In this document: in pieces, positions 1-5,889 of the stretch | How positions within the stretch are numbered: the stretch's first letter is position 1 | Layout: every line of letters starts with the position of its first letter | Source: an uncultured Porphyromonas sp. | GTDB lineage: Bacteria > Bacteroidota > Bacteroidia > Bacteroidales > Porphyromonadaceae | Assembly: GCA_946222055.1 (NCBI GenBank) | Contig: CAMIEW010000071.1 | Coordinates: forward strand, 1 to 5,898 | Length of the DNA stretch: 5,898 nucleotides | Direction of reading: 5' to 3' | Translations under genes and position numbers: made by a program | The notes under the pieces: model-generated | What the model saw: the letters and a program-made list of their open reading frames with translations, nothing else | Databases searched by the model: none | What the model was told of the DNA's origin: nothing

Positions 1-1135
1 CTTCCTCCCAGCCTGATGACTTGTCCGGAGCATAGTAGGGATCACAGACCAGTCTACTATAGCCCATAGGTTCACCAGCGTTATTGGTCGGCATGGGACG
101 TCGCACCTTGTTCCCCTCCGGACACTTCATGACGCGTATGGAGAGGAAAAACTGTGGCAGAAGGTAGGTCGATCGTGTGTAAGGACGACCATCAGTCAGA
201 GTGATAGGCCATGCCTTATCAGTACCAGCGTACCGGGCATCGACTCCCTCAGAGACCTGCGACTCAAAGAGGAAATGGCCCTTTAGTCCCACACAGTCCT
301 GATCATAGGGCGCAGAGGCTCGCTCGTCGTTGCGACCGAGAGGAGGGAGGAGCCGGATATTGAAGAGCTCCCTCACGCCATCCGACATATCCTCCTCTGT
401 CCAGGTGTCGCGGTAGATGTAGCGAAATATCTCCGGAGTGGCTGCGGCACGTGCCTCGAAGGTCCCCTTGTCGGCAAAGAACTCCGACGGTACGGGACGC
501 ACTATGGGTGCCCCTGTCTGGGGATCCTTATCTCCATTGTACCTCACATCCATCACTTCGTAGGGCCTACCGATGCTATCGAGATCACTTACGGTATAGA
601 ATATCTGGTACCGGTCGGACATCTTATAGATCCGGTCATTGATCCGCTTCCCCTCCTTGTCGAAGAAGTAGAGGCAGAGACCCCAGAGCTTGCTCTTTCC
701 CCCAATGACTCGGAGGTAGTCCGGTCCCTCAGCTCCTCGAAGCGTCTCTGCATAGGTGGCGGTACTGGAGCGTAGCACTTCGATGGAGGGCTGACCGGAG
801 GGTGTATTATGGATCACCACAAACTCCTCCTGTCGCCATGGCGCCTTGTCATAGACAAAGTTACCATGCAGCTTACCACCACCGTGCGGGTGCCCTTCTT
901 TAAGCATAACCAGGCATGTGGCCCAGTCTTTCAGCGCTCCATCCGGATCAGGATTGGCTATAGGAGTAGTCACCCTTGGGGCTTCGTAGAGGTCAGCACC
1001 GGTACGGGGTGTCTTCTTCTGCTCGAGAGGATTATTCTCGTAGCTAACCGATATGTCTCCAAAGACAAACTTCTGGCAGCCGGTAAGGGATAGTAGGATG
1101 GTGAGGAGTAATATGGGGTATTGTATTCGTCTCAT
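1..1135 (-). CDS. Putative lipoprotein, paralogue of the adjacent 440-aa lipoprotein (3' end beyond window)
   Basis: The frame opens at ATG 1135 and stays open to the left edge, giving 378 complete codons with no stop. Residues 1-20 form a lipoprotein signal peptide: MRR, a leucine-rich core, then the lipobox LTGC with Cys20 as the lipidated residue. The protein should therefore be anchored in the outer membrane. I do not recognise a named family, but it aligns with the neighbouring lipoprotein at YFFDKEGKRIN (156-166), RYQIFYTV (175-182), PEIFRYIYRDT (234-244), VGLKGHFLF (282-290) and FFLSIRVMKC (329-338). It has a histidine cluster, GHPHGGGKLHG (81-91), where the neighbour has none. By comparison with the 440-aa neighbour, roughly 50-70 residues are missing beyond the edge. 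It starts 9 bp after the neighbour's stop, which implies co-transcription. A role as partner of the TonB-dependent receptor, possibly in metal binding, is inferred from position and histidines only. Confidence 0.85.
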   Translation of the reverse strand, partial: MRRIQYPILLLTILLSLTGCQKFVFGDISVSYENNPLEQKKTPRTGADLYEAPRVTTPIANPDPDGALKDWATCLVMLKEGHPHGGGKLHGNFVYDKAPWRQEEFVVIHNTPSGQPSIEVLRSSTATYAETLRGAEGPDYLRVIGGKSKLWGLCLYFFDKEGKRINDRIYKMSDRYQIFYTVSDLDSIGRPYEVMDVRYNGDKDPQTGAPIVRPVPSEFFADKGTFEARAAATPEIFRYIYRDTWTEEDMSDGVRELFNIRLLPPLGRNDERASAPYDQDCVGLKGHFLFESQVSEGVDARYAGTDKAWPITLTDGRPYTRSTYLLPQFFLSIRVMKCPEGNKVRRPMPTNNAGEPMGYSRLVCDPYYAPDKSSGWEE

Positions 1136-1144
1136 GGTAATCTC

Positions 1145-2467
1145 TCAGAAGGTGATACCGGGGAGACCGGTAAAGTAGCTGTCATCGCCCCAGAGCATCT
1201 CCTCCAGAGCACTCTCGTCCACCTCTCGTCCCCGATCCGCATAATACCTCAGGATGGAGGCGCGGCATTGCTCTCGATTAGCGACATCTCCAAGGACGAT
1301 GAAGGGGACAGGGTAGTCGATGTCGAAGGTATTCCACGAGGACTGTAGTTCGTAGTGGTCGTAGAGTCCTCCGGGTGCGGCAGTATTGGCATACTTGCCT
1401 AAGACTAGTCCCGCAGGCACCTGTACTCGATCCTGTATGTGGCAGATACTGACTCGCATCTGGAAGCAGACGTTTCCCATGCCGAAGCGGATCAGCCCCT
1501 TGAATCCCAGTCGATCTAAATCCACTCCAGGACTGGCATACTCACGCTTCTGACGGAGTGGCACGACCACGCCTCCGGCACGGTTGCGTCCTAGGTCATC
1601 ACTATCTTCTAGAGGTTCTCCGAGCTGCTCCTCGACGGGGTCTGTGTCACGGTATTCGTAGGAGAAGAGTTCCGGGACCCGCTGATTAAGCTCAGGAGTC
1701 TGAATTGTCTCAGCGAGGACATACCTATGCCCGTCATGCGTTAGTGGCTGGGTGGCACGACTGGTCATCGTATTCTCCACCGCCATCTCTGCTAGCATCC
1801 GGTCATACCGGAGTGTACTCGAACCGACAGTATAGTCCTCAGGAGTATAGACACCACCAGCAGAGATGAGACTTGCGTGGCTGAGCGACTCTCCCTCGAA
1901 GAGGAATCGGTCGTAGTATAGGCTGTCCAGAGTCATTGGATAAACCAGCTGCCCACCATCAAGGGAGTTTTGGCGGATGGTGAAGAAATGCTGGTGGACG
2001 CATAGGGTGGAGTTGTCCGGATCATTGGGGTCGTACTGAGCGAATTGGTGGTTGATCAGTATCCCGTTGGCGTCGAAGTACCGGATCTCCATGGCGTAGC
2101 AAAAGCGGTCTGACCGTACTACCTCAAAGGCTTTCCGCTCAGAGCTGATGGTGATATTGCCGTTCTCATCCTTTCTGAAGGTAATGTCCTGGTAGACCGG
2201 GATCGGAGTCTCTCTATGACTTAGGTCGTAGGCTTTATAAAGCTCGACCGTCGATCCTCCTGACAGCTCTGTCGTACCCATCCTGCGAGCGAGGCGTAGG
2301 ATCACCTGCCAGGAGTAGATCTGCTCATGTCCCTTGATGTCTCGCTCAATATAGGCAGGCGGAGCTACGACTATCTTCTTCATCAGGGCGTCCACCTTAT
2401 CGTCCGAGCAGGCGATGAGGAGAAGCGAAAGAGTAAGGAGTATGAGTATATGTCTTGTCTTTATCAT
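1145..2467 (-). CDS. Putative outer-membrane lipoprotein (440 aa) of the receptor operon
   Basis: This is a complete 440-residue protein. Residues 1-20 are a lipoprotein signal peptide with lipobox LIAC and lipidated Cys20. The residues after Cys are SDDK, an acidic stretch resembling the lipoprotein export signal that sends Bacteroidota lipoproteins to the cell surface, so surface exposure is plausible. The rest is soluble and probably beta-rich. Visible motifs are YFDANGILIN (130-139), CVHQHFFTI (156-164), THDGH (243-247), PELFSYEYRDT (265-275), GFKGLIRF (321-328) and CFQMRVSICH (334-343). An H-Q-x-F-F motif followed by G-(F/L)-K-G recalls uncharacterised lipoproteins found beside TonB-dependent receptors in Bacteroidota; this is from memory and not a database match. 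Five cysteines occur after the lipidated one (123, 156, 334, 342, 401). The start lies 13 bp after the receptor stop. A role as substrate-binding partner of the receptor is inferred from position. Confidence 0.9.
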   Translation of the reverse strand: MIKTRHILILLTLSLLLIACSDDKVDALMKKIVVAPPAYIERDIKGHEQIYSWQVILRLARRMGTTELSGGSTVELYKAYDLSHRETPIPVYQDITFRKDENGNITISSERKAFEVVRSDRFCYAMEIRYFDANGILINHQFAQYDPNDPDNSTLCVHQHFFTIRQNSLDGGQLVYPMTLDSLYYDRFLFEGESLSHASLISAGGVYTPEDYTVGSSTLRYDRMLAEMAVENTMTSRATQPLTHDGHRYVLAETIQTPELNQRVPELFSYEYRDTDPVEEQLGEPLEDSDDLGRNRAGGVVVPLRQKREYASPGVDLDRLGFKGLIRFGMGNVCFQMRVSICHIQDRVQVPAGLVLGKYANTAAPGGLYDHYELQSSWNTFDIDYPVPFIVLGDVANREQCRASILRYYADRGREVDESALEEMLWGDDSYFTGLPGITF

Positions 2468-2480
2468 GGTAGGGGTGGTG

Positions 2481-4865
2481 TCAGAATTTTACAATCGTGC
2501 GCAGCGAGAAATTGGCGCCTCTCGCATGGGCATAGTAACGAAAGCGGTCTGTGTACTCCTTGTACAGAGCATTGAGGATATTGTCCCCTACCAGCATCAG
2601 CTTCACTTCACGTCCACCTGGTAGATCCATTGAAAACTCTGCGCTGCCATTGAGTACCGTGTATGCGGGAGGAGTCTCGGGGACGAGGTCCTTCTCAGGA
2701 CTGAAGTGCTTCTGCTTGGTCACGTATATCGTCGAGAGAGAGACGGAAGTATGGTACTGGTCATCCGAGCCAAGCGAAGTGCCATAGCTGCATGAGAGAC
2801 CATAACGGTCGCTTGGCATAAAGGGTAACCACTCGGAGCGGGTCACATTACGTCCGCGGATCCACTCACCCTTGCCCGTCAGGGTCAGTCCCTGCAGCGG
2901 CATAGCAGAGAGTGTCAGGTCACCACCATAGAGCCTGGCATCGTCCTGTCCGTAGATAAATCGAGGATACTTCCCGCTTGGATGATTATGGAAGCGCTCC
3001 AGACCCTTGCCTATCGCATCATAAATATAGTTGTCGATATGCTGGTAGAAGAGACTGGGCTCCACAGACAGCCACTCATTGTGCCACCGTCCACCAAGGA
3101 CGGACTTGTAGCCGTGCTCTGCGGTCAGCTGATGATTGCCCACCACCCAGTAGGTGCCATGCTCGAGTCCTGTGGCGTAGAGCTCGTTGATATCCGGGGG
3201 TCTCCAGGACCAGCCGATATTACCTCTGAGATCAGCTTCATCACTGATCTGATAGTGCAGAGCCAGACTGGCCGTGAAGTTACTATAGACCTTGAAGTCC
3301 GAGTAATACCTATACTTGCTTAGCGAAGTGTATCCACGGACATCCATTGCCCTAAAGTCGTATCTCATACCGACCGAGCAGCGCAGTCGCTCGAGGAATG
3401 TAGCGTCCTGCAGTATGTATCCTCCCAGCGTGAGAGCGGCATAATTGGGGATAAATGCGGGCTGCTTCGTCCCCGGATAGTTATAGTTGCGCTGATAGGT
3501 GCCAGAGAGACCGGACTCAGTCTTTAGTGCCAAGGGACCACCCCACTGAGCGACCCAGGAGAGGTCACTGCGCTCTGTGGAGAGGATCAGGTCCTGCATG
3601 GGGATCCGGCTCCAGTCAGCCTTGGTCCGCTTGTCAAACTCCCACCTCAGATTATCCTGATGAGAGAGGATCAGTCGGAGCTTGTGTGCCTCACTCACCT
3701 GCCACTTTACCTCGCCCTTGAGCATAAAGTGCTGTGACTGCTGAAATGGAGGCTCCACCTCGTAGGAGAAGGGGCGTAGCGACCGCTCGTCAGGACGTCC
3801 AGCAAGGAAGCGCGCTAATAACTGGTCTATGTCGGAGACTCGACTGGCGTAGTAGATGCCATTACGGGCGTAGAAGAGACTGCTGAAGAGTGTGGCTGTG
3901 ATCGCTCCATTGCTCCAGCCTGCAAGGGCCGAGAGGCTGATATTGGTGTAACCGGTGTTATTAAGGATATACTCCGCCGTAGAGTAGTCCCCTCCCCGAC
4001 GGTAGAGTCCGTGGAGACGAAGCCCCAGACTCCGCCAGCCCATCTCGAGGCTGCCGGTGCCACTGTAGGCGTGAGCATTGGTGTCATACCCGAGGTCAGT
4101 CGTGCCGGAGACACGAAGATTCTTGGATCCGTAAGGGAGCTCCGCCTGACTAAAGAGTACGACTCCTCCTATGGCACCATAGCCGTAGCGAACCGACTCC
4201 GCACCCTTCACAACCTCTACATTAGTAGCACCGGTATGATCGATCTCCGGAGCATGATCCGAGCCCCAGCTCTGGCTGTCGAGTCGCACCCCGTTATTGA
4301 GCAGTAGGATACGTCCCGAGTGCATGCCCTGGATCACTGGCTTGGAGATCGTGCTGCCGCTGGATATGGTGCTTACACCTGGTACTGTCTCCAGGAGCTG
4401 TCCGAGGGTGAGGGTACTTGACTTCTCCAGCGTCTTAGGGTCGATCTTCATTGTCTGCTGGAGGATACTGGTCTGCCGGAGATCTCCCTGGACCACCACT
4501 TCGTCGATCAGAGTAGCATCCTCCACGAGACGGATCGTCAGGACTCCGCGTACCTCCGAGAGTGAGATCGTGCGGCTGTCACTCTTGTATCCGAGGTAAG
4601 AGGTGGTGAGCGTCACCCGCTCTTTAGTGATGGGGAAGGATAGGGTACAGTGTCCCTGTAGGTCGGTGGGCTGGGCACTAAGTGCCTCCTTGGAGCGTAC
4701 GATAGCTCCCGGGATCGGGTCTCCGGTCGCACTATCGAGCACGCAAAGTGTGAGCCTGCGGGTCTTCTCCTCCGCGTGGCTGCTGTATGCCCATCCTGCC
4801 AGCAGGAGGATGAGGAGAAGCATCAGCGTATTAGGTCTCTGCGAGAGACCGATATGCTTGGTCAT
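2481..4865 (-). CDS. TonB-dependent outer-membrane receptor, 794 aa
   Basis: This is a ligand-gated outer-membrane importer that uses TonB-ExbBD energy to bring a scarce nutrient into the periplasm. A Sec signal peptide occupies about residues 1-31, with likely cleavage after AYSSHA. A carboxypeptidase-D-like beta domain follows (about 37-115; GDPIPGAIV, ending in TIRLVED). A TonB-box-like segment, TLIDEVVV (118-125), precedes the plug (about 131-240), which contains LGQLLETVPGV and VEVVKGAESVRYGYGAIGGVV. The barrel runs from about 248 to the end, carries RPPDINELYATGLEHG (555-570), and ends in the expected phenylalanine (IVKF). The plug motif QSWGSDHAPEIDH (198-210) and the barrel motif HNHP (626-629) recall receptors associated with metal, especially zinc; the substrate is unproven. 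ATG 4865 was chosen because it directly precedes the signal peptide. The frame is open upstream to an ATG at 5120, but that would bury the signal peptide and overlap the upstream gene. No frameshift is seen. Confidence 0.95.
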   Translation of the reverse strand: MTKHIGLSQRPNTLMLLLILLLAGWAYSSHAEEKTRRLTLCVLDSATGDPIPGAIVRSKEALSAQPTDLQGHCTLSFPITKERVTLTTSYLGYKSDSRTISLSEVRGVLTIRLVEDATLIDEVVVQGDLRQTSILQQTMKIDPKTLEKSSTLTLGQLLETVPGVSTISSGSTISKPVIQGMHSGRILLLNNGVRLDSQSWGSDHAPEIDHTGATNVEVVKGAESVRYGYGAIGGVVLFSQAELPYGSKNLRVSGTTDLGYDTNAHAYSGTGSLEMGWRSLGLRLHGLYRRGGDYSTAEYILNNTGYTNISLSALAGWSNGAITATLFSSLFYARNGIYYASRVSDIDQLLARFLAGRPDERSLRPFSYEVEPPFQQSQHFMLKGEVKWQVSEAHKLRLILSHQDNLRWEFDKRTKADWSRIPMQDLILSTERSDLSWVAQWGGPLALKTESGLSGTYQRNYNYPGTKQPAFIPNYAALTLGGYILQDATFLERLRCSVGMRYDFRAMDVRGYTSLSKYRYYSDFKVYSNFTASLALHYQISDEADLRGNIGWSWRPPDINELYATGLEHGTYWVVGNHQLTAEHGYKSVLGGRWHNEWLSVEPSLFYQHIDNYIYDAIGKGLERFHNHPSGKYPRFIYGQDDARLYGGDLTLSAMPLQGLTLTGKGEWIRGRNVTRSEWLPFMPSDRYGLSCSYGTSLGSDDQYHTSVSLSTIYVTKQKHFSPEKDLVPETPPAYTVLNGSAEFSMDLPGGREVKLMLVGDNILNALYKEYTDRFRYYAHARGANFSLRTIVKF

Positions 4866-4890
4866 GGTATTACGTATATTATGAGTGTGT

Positions 4891-4912
4891 CGAGAGCTAG
4901 TTGCAGCTCTCG
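4891..4912 (-). other. Intercistronic hairpin before the receptor gene
   Basis: CGAGAGCT and AGCTCTCG form a perfect 8-bp stem with a 6-nt loop, ending 25 nt before the receptor start codon. No T-run follows it in the direction of transcription, so it is not a standard intrinsic terminator. It lies in a 182-bp gap (4866-5047), unusually long for this otherwise tight gene cluster. I found no TAnnTTTG promoter element in that gap and no recognisable cobalamin riboswitch core. A role in RNA stability, partial attenuation or translational control of the receptor is possible but inferred. Confidence 0.5.
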
Positions 4913-5047
4913 AGGAGTCGTGGGGCGATATGCCCGATGGTCCACCTCTATGAGAGAGAAGTGAGCGGTGACTACTACCCCGAGGTCGGGATAGGGGGCT
5001 AAAGGCTATGGATCTCCCGTAGGAGAGCGTTAGGTGAGTGCAGGGGA

Positions 5048-5419
5048 TTACGCTGCCACTCGAGTCGGAGGAGCCCGGAGAGCGGGTTGGTCCGTGAGCG
5101 GCAGCAGCGGAGTGACACACTCCGTCATCGCAAGGGCAAGCACGAAGCCCTCGACTCTCGCCACGTAGGGGATCTCGACCAGATCCTCGTACATGGTGCT
5201 CTCCATTAGCTGCAGAACGCAGAGAGAGCCGACATCCGCATACCCACTCTCCTGCGTCATATGGGAGGTGACGTGAGCCTGATGGGATGGGGAGTCGATA
5301 TGGATCCTTACCATCATCAGCTGCGAGGCAAGCACGACGATGAGGAAGAGACCGATAAACAGCCTCTTGAGCTGCTCAGCTCTTCCTGACAATTGTCGGT
5401 ATGTTCCTATATACTGCAT
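5048..5419 (-). CDS. Small membrane-anchored histidine-containing protein (123 aa)
   Basis: This is the first gene of the cluster. The frame continues upstream to an ATG at 5503, but the promoter -7 element at 5435-5442 lies inside that extension, so ATG 5419 is the likely start, with a leader of only about 10 nt. A short basic N-terminus (KR at 18-19) leads into one hydrophobic segment (about 20-37), then a histidine-bearing stretch with His40, 46, 49 and 53. Two cysteines (67, 101), a second weaker hydrophobic patch (about 92-99) and a proline-rich tail with LRAPP (114-118) follow. I do not recognise the gene firmly. The layout of one N-terminal membrane segment, histidines and a C-terminal RAPP-like tail resembles small proteins, such as DUF2946-type ones, that accompany metal-related TonB receptors. 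That resemblance is from memory. It probably sits at the inner membrane facing the periplasm. A metal-handling role is inferred. Confidence 0.72.
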   Translation of the reverse strand: MQYIGTYRQLSGRAEQLKRLFIGLFLIVVLASQLMMVRIHIDSPSHQAHVTSHMTQESGYADVGSLCVLQLMESTMYEDLVEIPYVARVEGFVLALAMTECVTPLLPLTDQPALRAPPTRVAA

Positions 5420-5434
5420 GGTCAGATCTTCTTG

Positions 5435-5467
5435 CAAAGGTAGGAACTTTTTCCCTCTCCGGACATA
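5435..5467 (-). promoter_or_regulatory. Bacteroidota-type promoter of the receptor cluster
   Basis: On the minus strand TACCTTTG (5435-5442) matches the Bacteroidota -7 consensus TAnnTTTG exactly. The upstream element is weak: TATG (5464-5467) lies 21 nt before it in place of TTTG. The expected transcription start is near 5428, about 9 nt before the ATG at 5419. It was the only exact TAnnTTTG match I found between the small gene and the right edge. A good -7 with a poor -33 would fit a promoter that depends on an activator. Confidence 0.6.
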
Positions 5468-5482
5468 CTCAGAAGTGAGTAT
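5465..5482. promoter_or_regulatory. Candidate operator: perfect 7-4-7 palindrome
   Basis: ATACTCAGAAGTGAGTAT is a perfect inverted repeat with 7-bp arms and a 4-nt spacer. Relative to the predicted transcription start near 5428 it spans about -37 to -54, and its edge overlaps the weak -33 element. This is where a dimeric regulator would either block or help RNA polymerase. No regulator is encoded in the window, and the half-site does not identify a family. Confidence 0.45.
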
Positions 5483-5586
5483 TTTATCTCTCCTTTTCTC
5501 CAATTATCAAATTAGTCTACCCCGGCAAGGCAAACTCATACCGGTACAGGGCTGACGTTTTTGGATTTGCCTGAAGTCTTCCAGGT

Positions 5587-5616
5587 AAAAAGGCGAGCAC
5601 GCCTGTCGGGGTGCTC
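5587..5616 (-). terminator. Terminator-like hairpin with T-run
   Basis: On the minus strand GAGCAC pairs with GTGCTC across a 10-nt loop, and GCCTTTTT follows. A second, mutually exclusive stem, AGGCG-TGCT-CGCCT, lies directly against the T-run. Either would suit intrinsic termination of a leftward transcript entering from the right edge. The loop carries part of an 11-nt sequence, CCTGTCGGGGT (5602-5612, plus strand), that recurs in the large inverted repeat nearby. Confidence 0.45.
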
Positions 5617-5685
5617 TTTCTGCCGACCTCCTTAGGGTCACCGGACAGGGGCGCATGTGAAGACCGCTACATAGGCGACTCTCCC

Positions 5686-5700
5686 GCATCCGAAGGATGC
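5686..5700. repeat. Small perfect hairpin with GAA loop
   Basis: GCATCC-GAA-GGATGC is a perfect 6-bp inverted repeat with a 3-nt loop. It overlaps the end of CTCTCCCGC (5679-5687), which recurs at 5849-5857 beside another hairpin with a TTC/GAA loop. Confidence 0.5.
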
Positions 5701-5717
5701 ACGCTCCATAGGCATCG

Positions 5718-5882
5718 GTTGAGGCACGAAGTGCCGATGACCGATGTATAAGCGTACACATCATCCCTCGACCCCGACAGGGTGTCGCACTGATTGACTG
5801 ACTGGTAAGTGCGACACCCTGTCGGGGTCGTATATCTTTCTTGGCATCCTCTCCCGCGGTCTTCGGCACTTCGTGCCTCGAC
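5718..5882. repeat. Outer inverted repeat of a concentric pair
   Basis: Arms 5718-5743 and 5857-5882 are reverse complements at 24 of 26 positions, with a 17-bp perfect core (5721-5737 and 5863-5879). Each arm is itself a mini-hairpin: GGCAC-GAA-GTGCC at 5723-5735 and GGCAC-TTC-GTGCC at 5865-5877. The midpoint is 5800, matching the inner inverted repeat to within a base. The left arm lies in a further stem, CATCGGT/ACCGATG (5713-5719 and 5740-5746). The whole resembles a small palindromic mobile or repeat element, or a structured RNA. Confidence 0.7.
5769..5830. repeat. Inner perfect 22-bp inverted repeat
   Basis: Arms 5769-5790 and 5809-5830 are perfect reverse complements, separated by an 18-nt loop containing the short direct repeat GACTGACT. 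The arm carries ACCCCGACAGG, which also appears inverted in the terminator-like hairpin at 5602-5612. No T-run follows on the plus strand (TATATCTTTC) or on the minus strand, so simple intrinsic termination is not the obvious role. Confidence 0.75.
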
Positions 5883-5889
5883 ACGCGGG
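5853..5889. repeat. Extended hairpin at the right edge
   Basis: CCCGCG (5853-5858) pairs with CGCGGG (5884-5889). GTC/GAC pairs inside it after a one-base bulge, and GGCAC-TTC-GTGCC forms the tip. It contains the right arm of the outer inverted repeat, so it is an alternative local fold to the long-range pairing. Confidence 0.5.

Noticed and set aside
451..4964. Several plus-strand frames of 60-113 codons
   Set aside because: They lie opposite the receptor and lipoprotein genes, lack domains or signal peptides and overlap one another. They read as shadows of the minus-strand coding sequence.
4866..5047. Cobalamin riboswitch before the receptor
   Set aside because: Such switches are common before Bacteroidota receptors, but the conserved core boxes are not visible and the gap is somewhat short.
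4866..5120. An 85-residue N-terminal extension of the TonB-dependent receptor
   Set aside because: It would place the signal peptide inside the protein, overlap the end of the small gene, and is a low-complexity Ser/Arg/His/Pro segment.
5386..5399. Palindrome GACAATTGTC near the small gene start
   Set aside because: It lies inside the coding sequence, about 30 nt downstream of the predicted transcription start, and is short. The upstream 7-4-7 palindrome is a better operator candidate.
5420..5503. A 28-residue N-terminal extension of the small membrane protein
   Set aside because: The exact -7 promoter element lies inside it, so the transcript should begin after the upstream ATG.
5528..5572. 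AGGCAAA/TTTGCCT inverted repeat enclosing TACCGGTA
   Set aside because: A 7-bp stem with a 31-nt loop is weak, and no T-run or other functional sign accompanies it.
5507..5884. A 125-codon minus-strand frame in the repeat region
   Set aside because: It runs through the nested inverted repeats, has an Arg/Ser/Cys/Pro-rich composition with no domain or hydrophobic core, and ends before the promoter. It looks like a chance frame.
5587..5889. CRISPR array or tRNA cluster
   Set aside because: The repeats are inverted and irregularly spaced with no uniform spacers, and no cloverleaf or T-loop sequence was seen.
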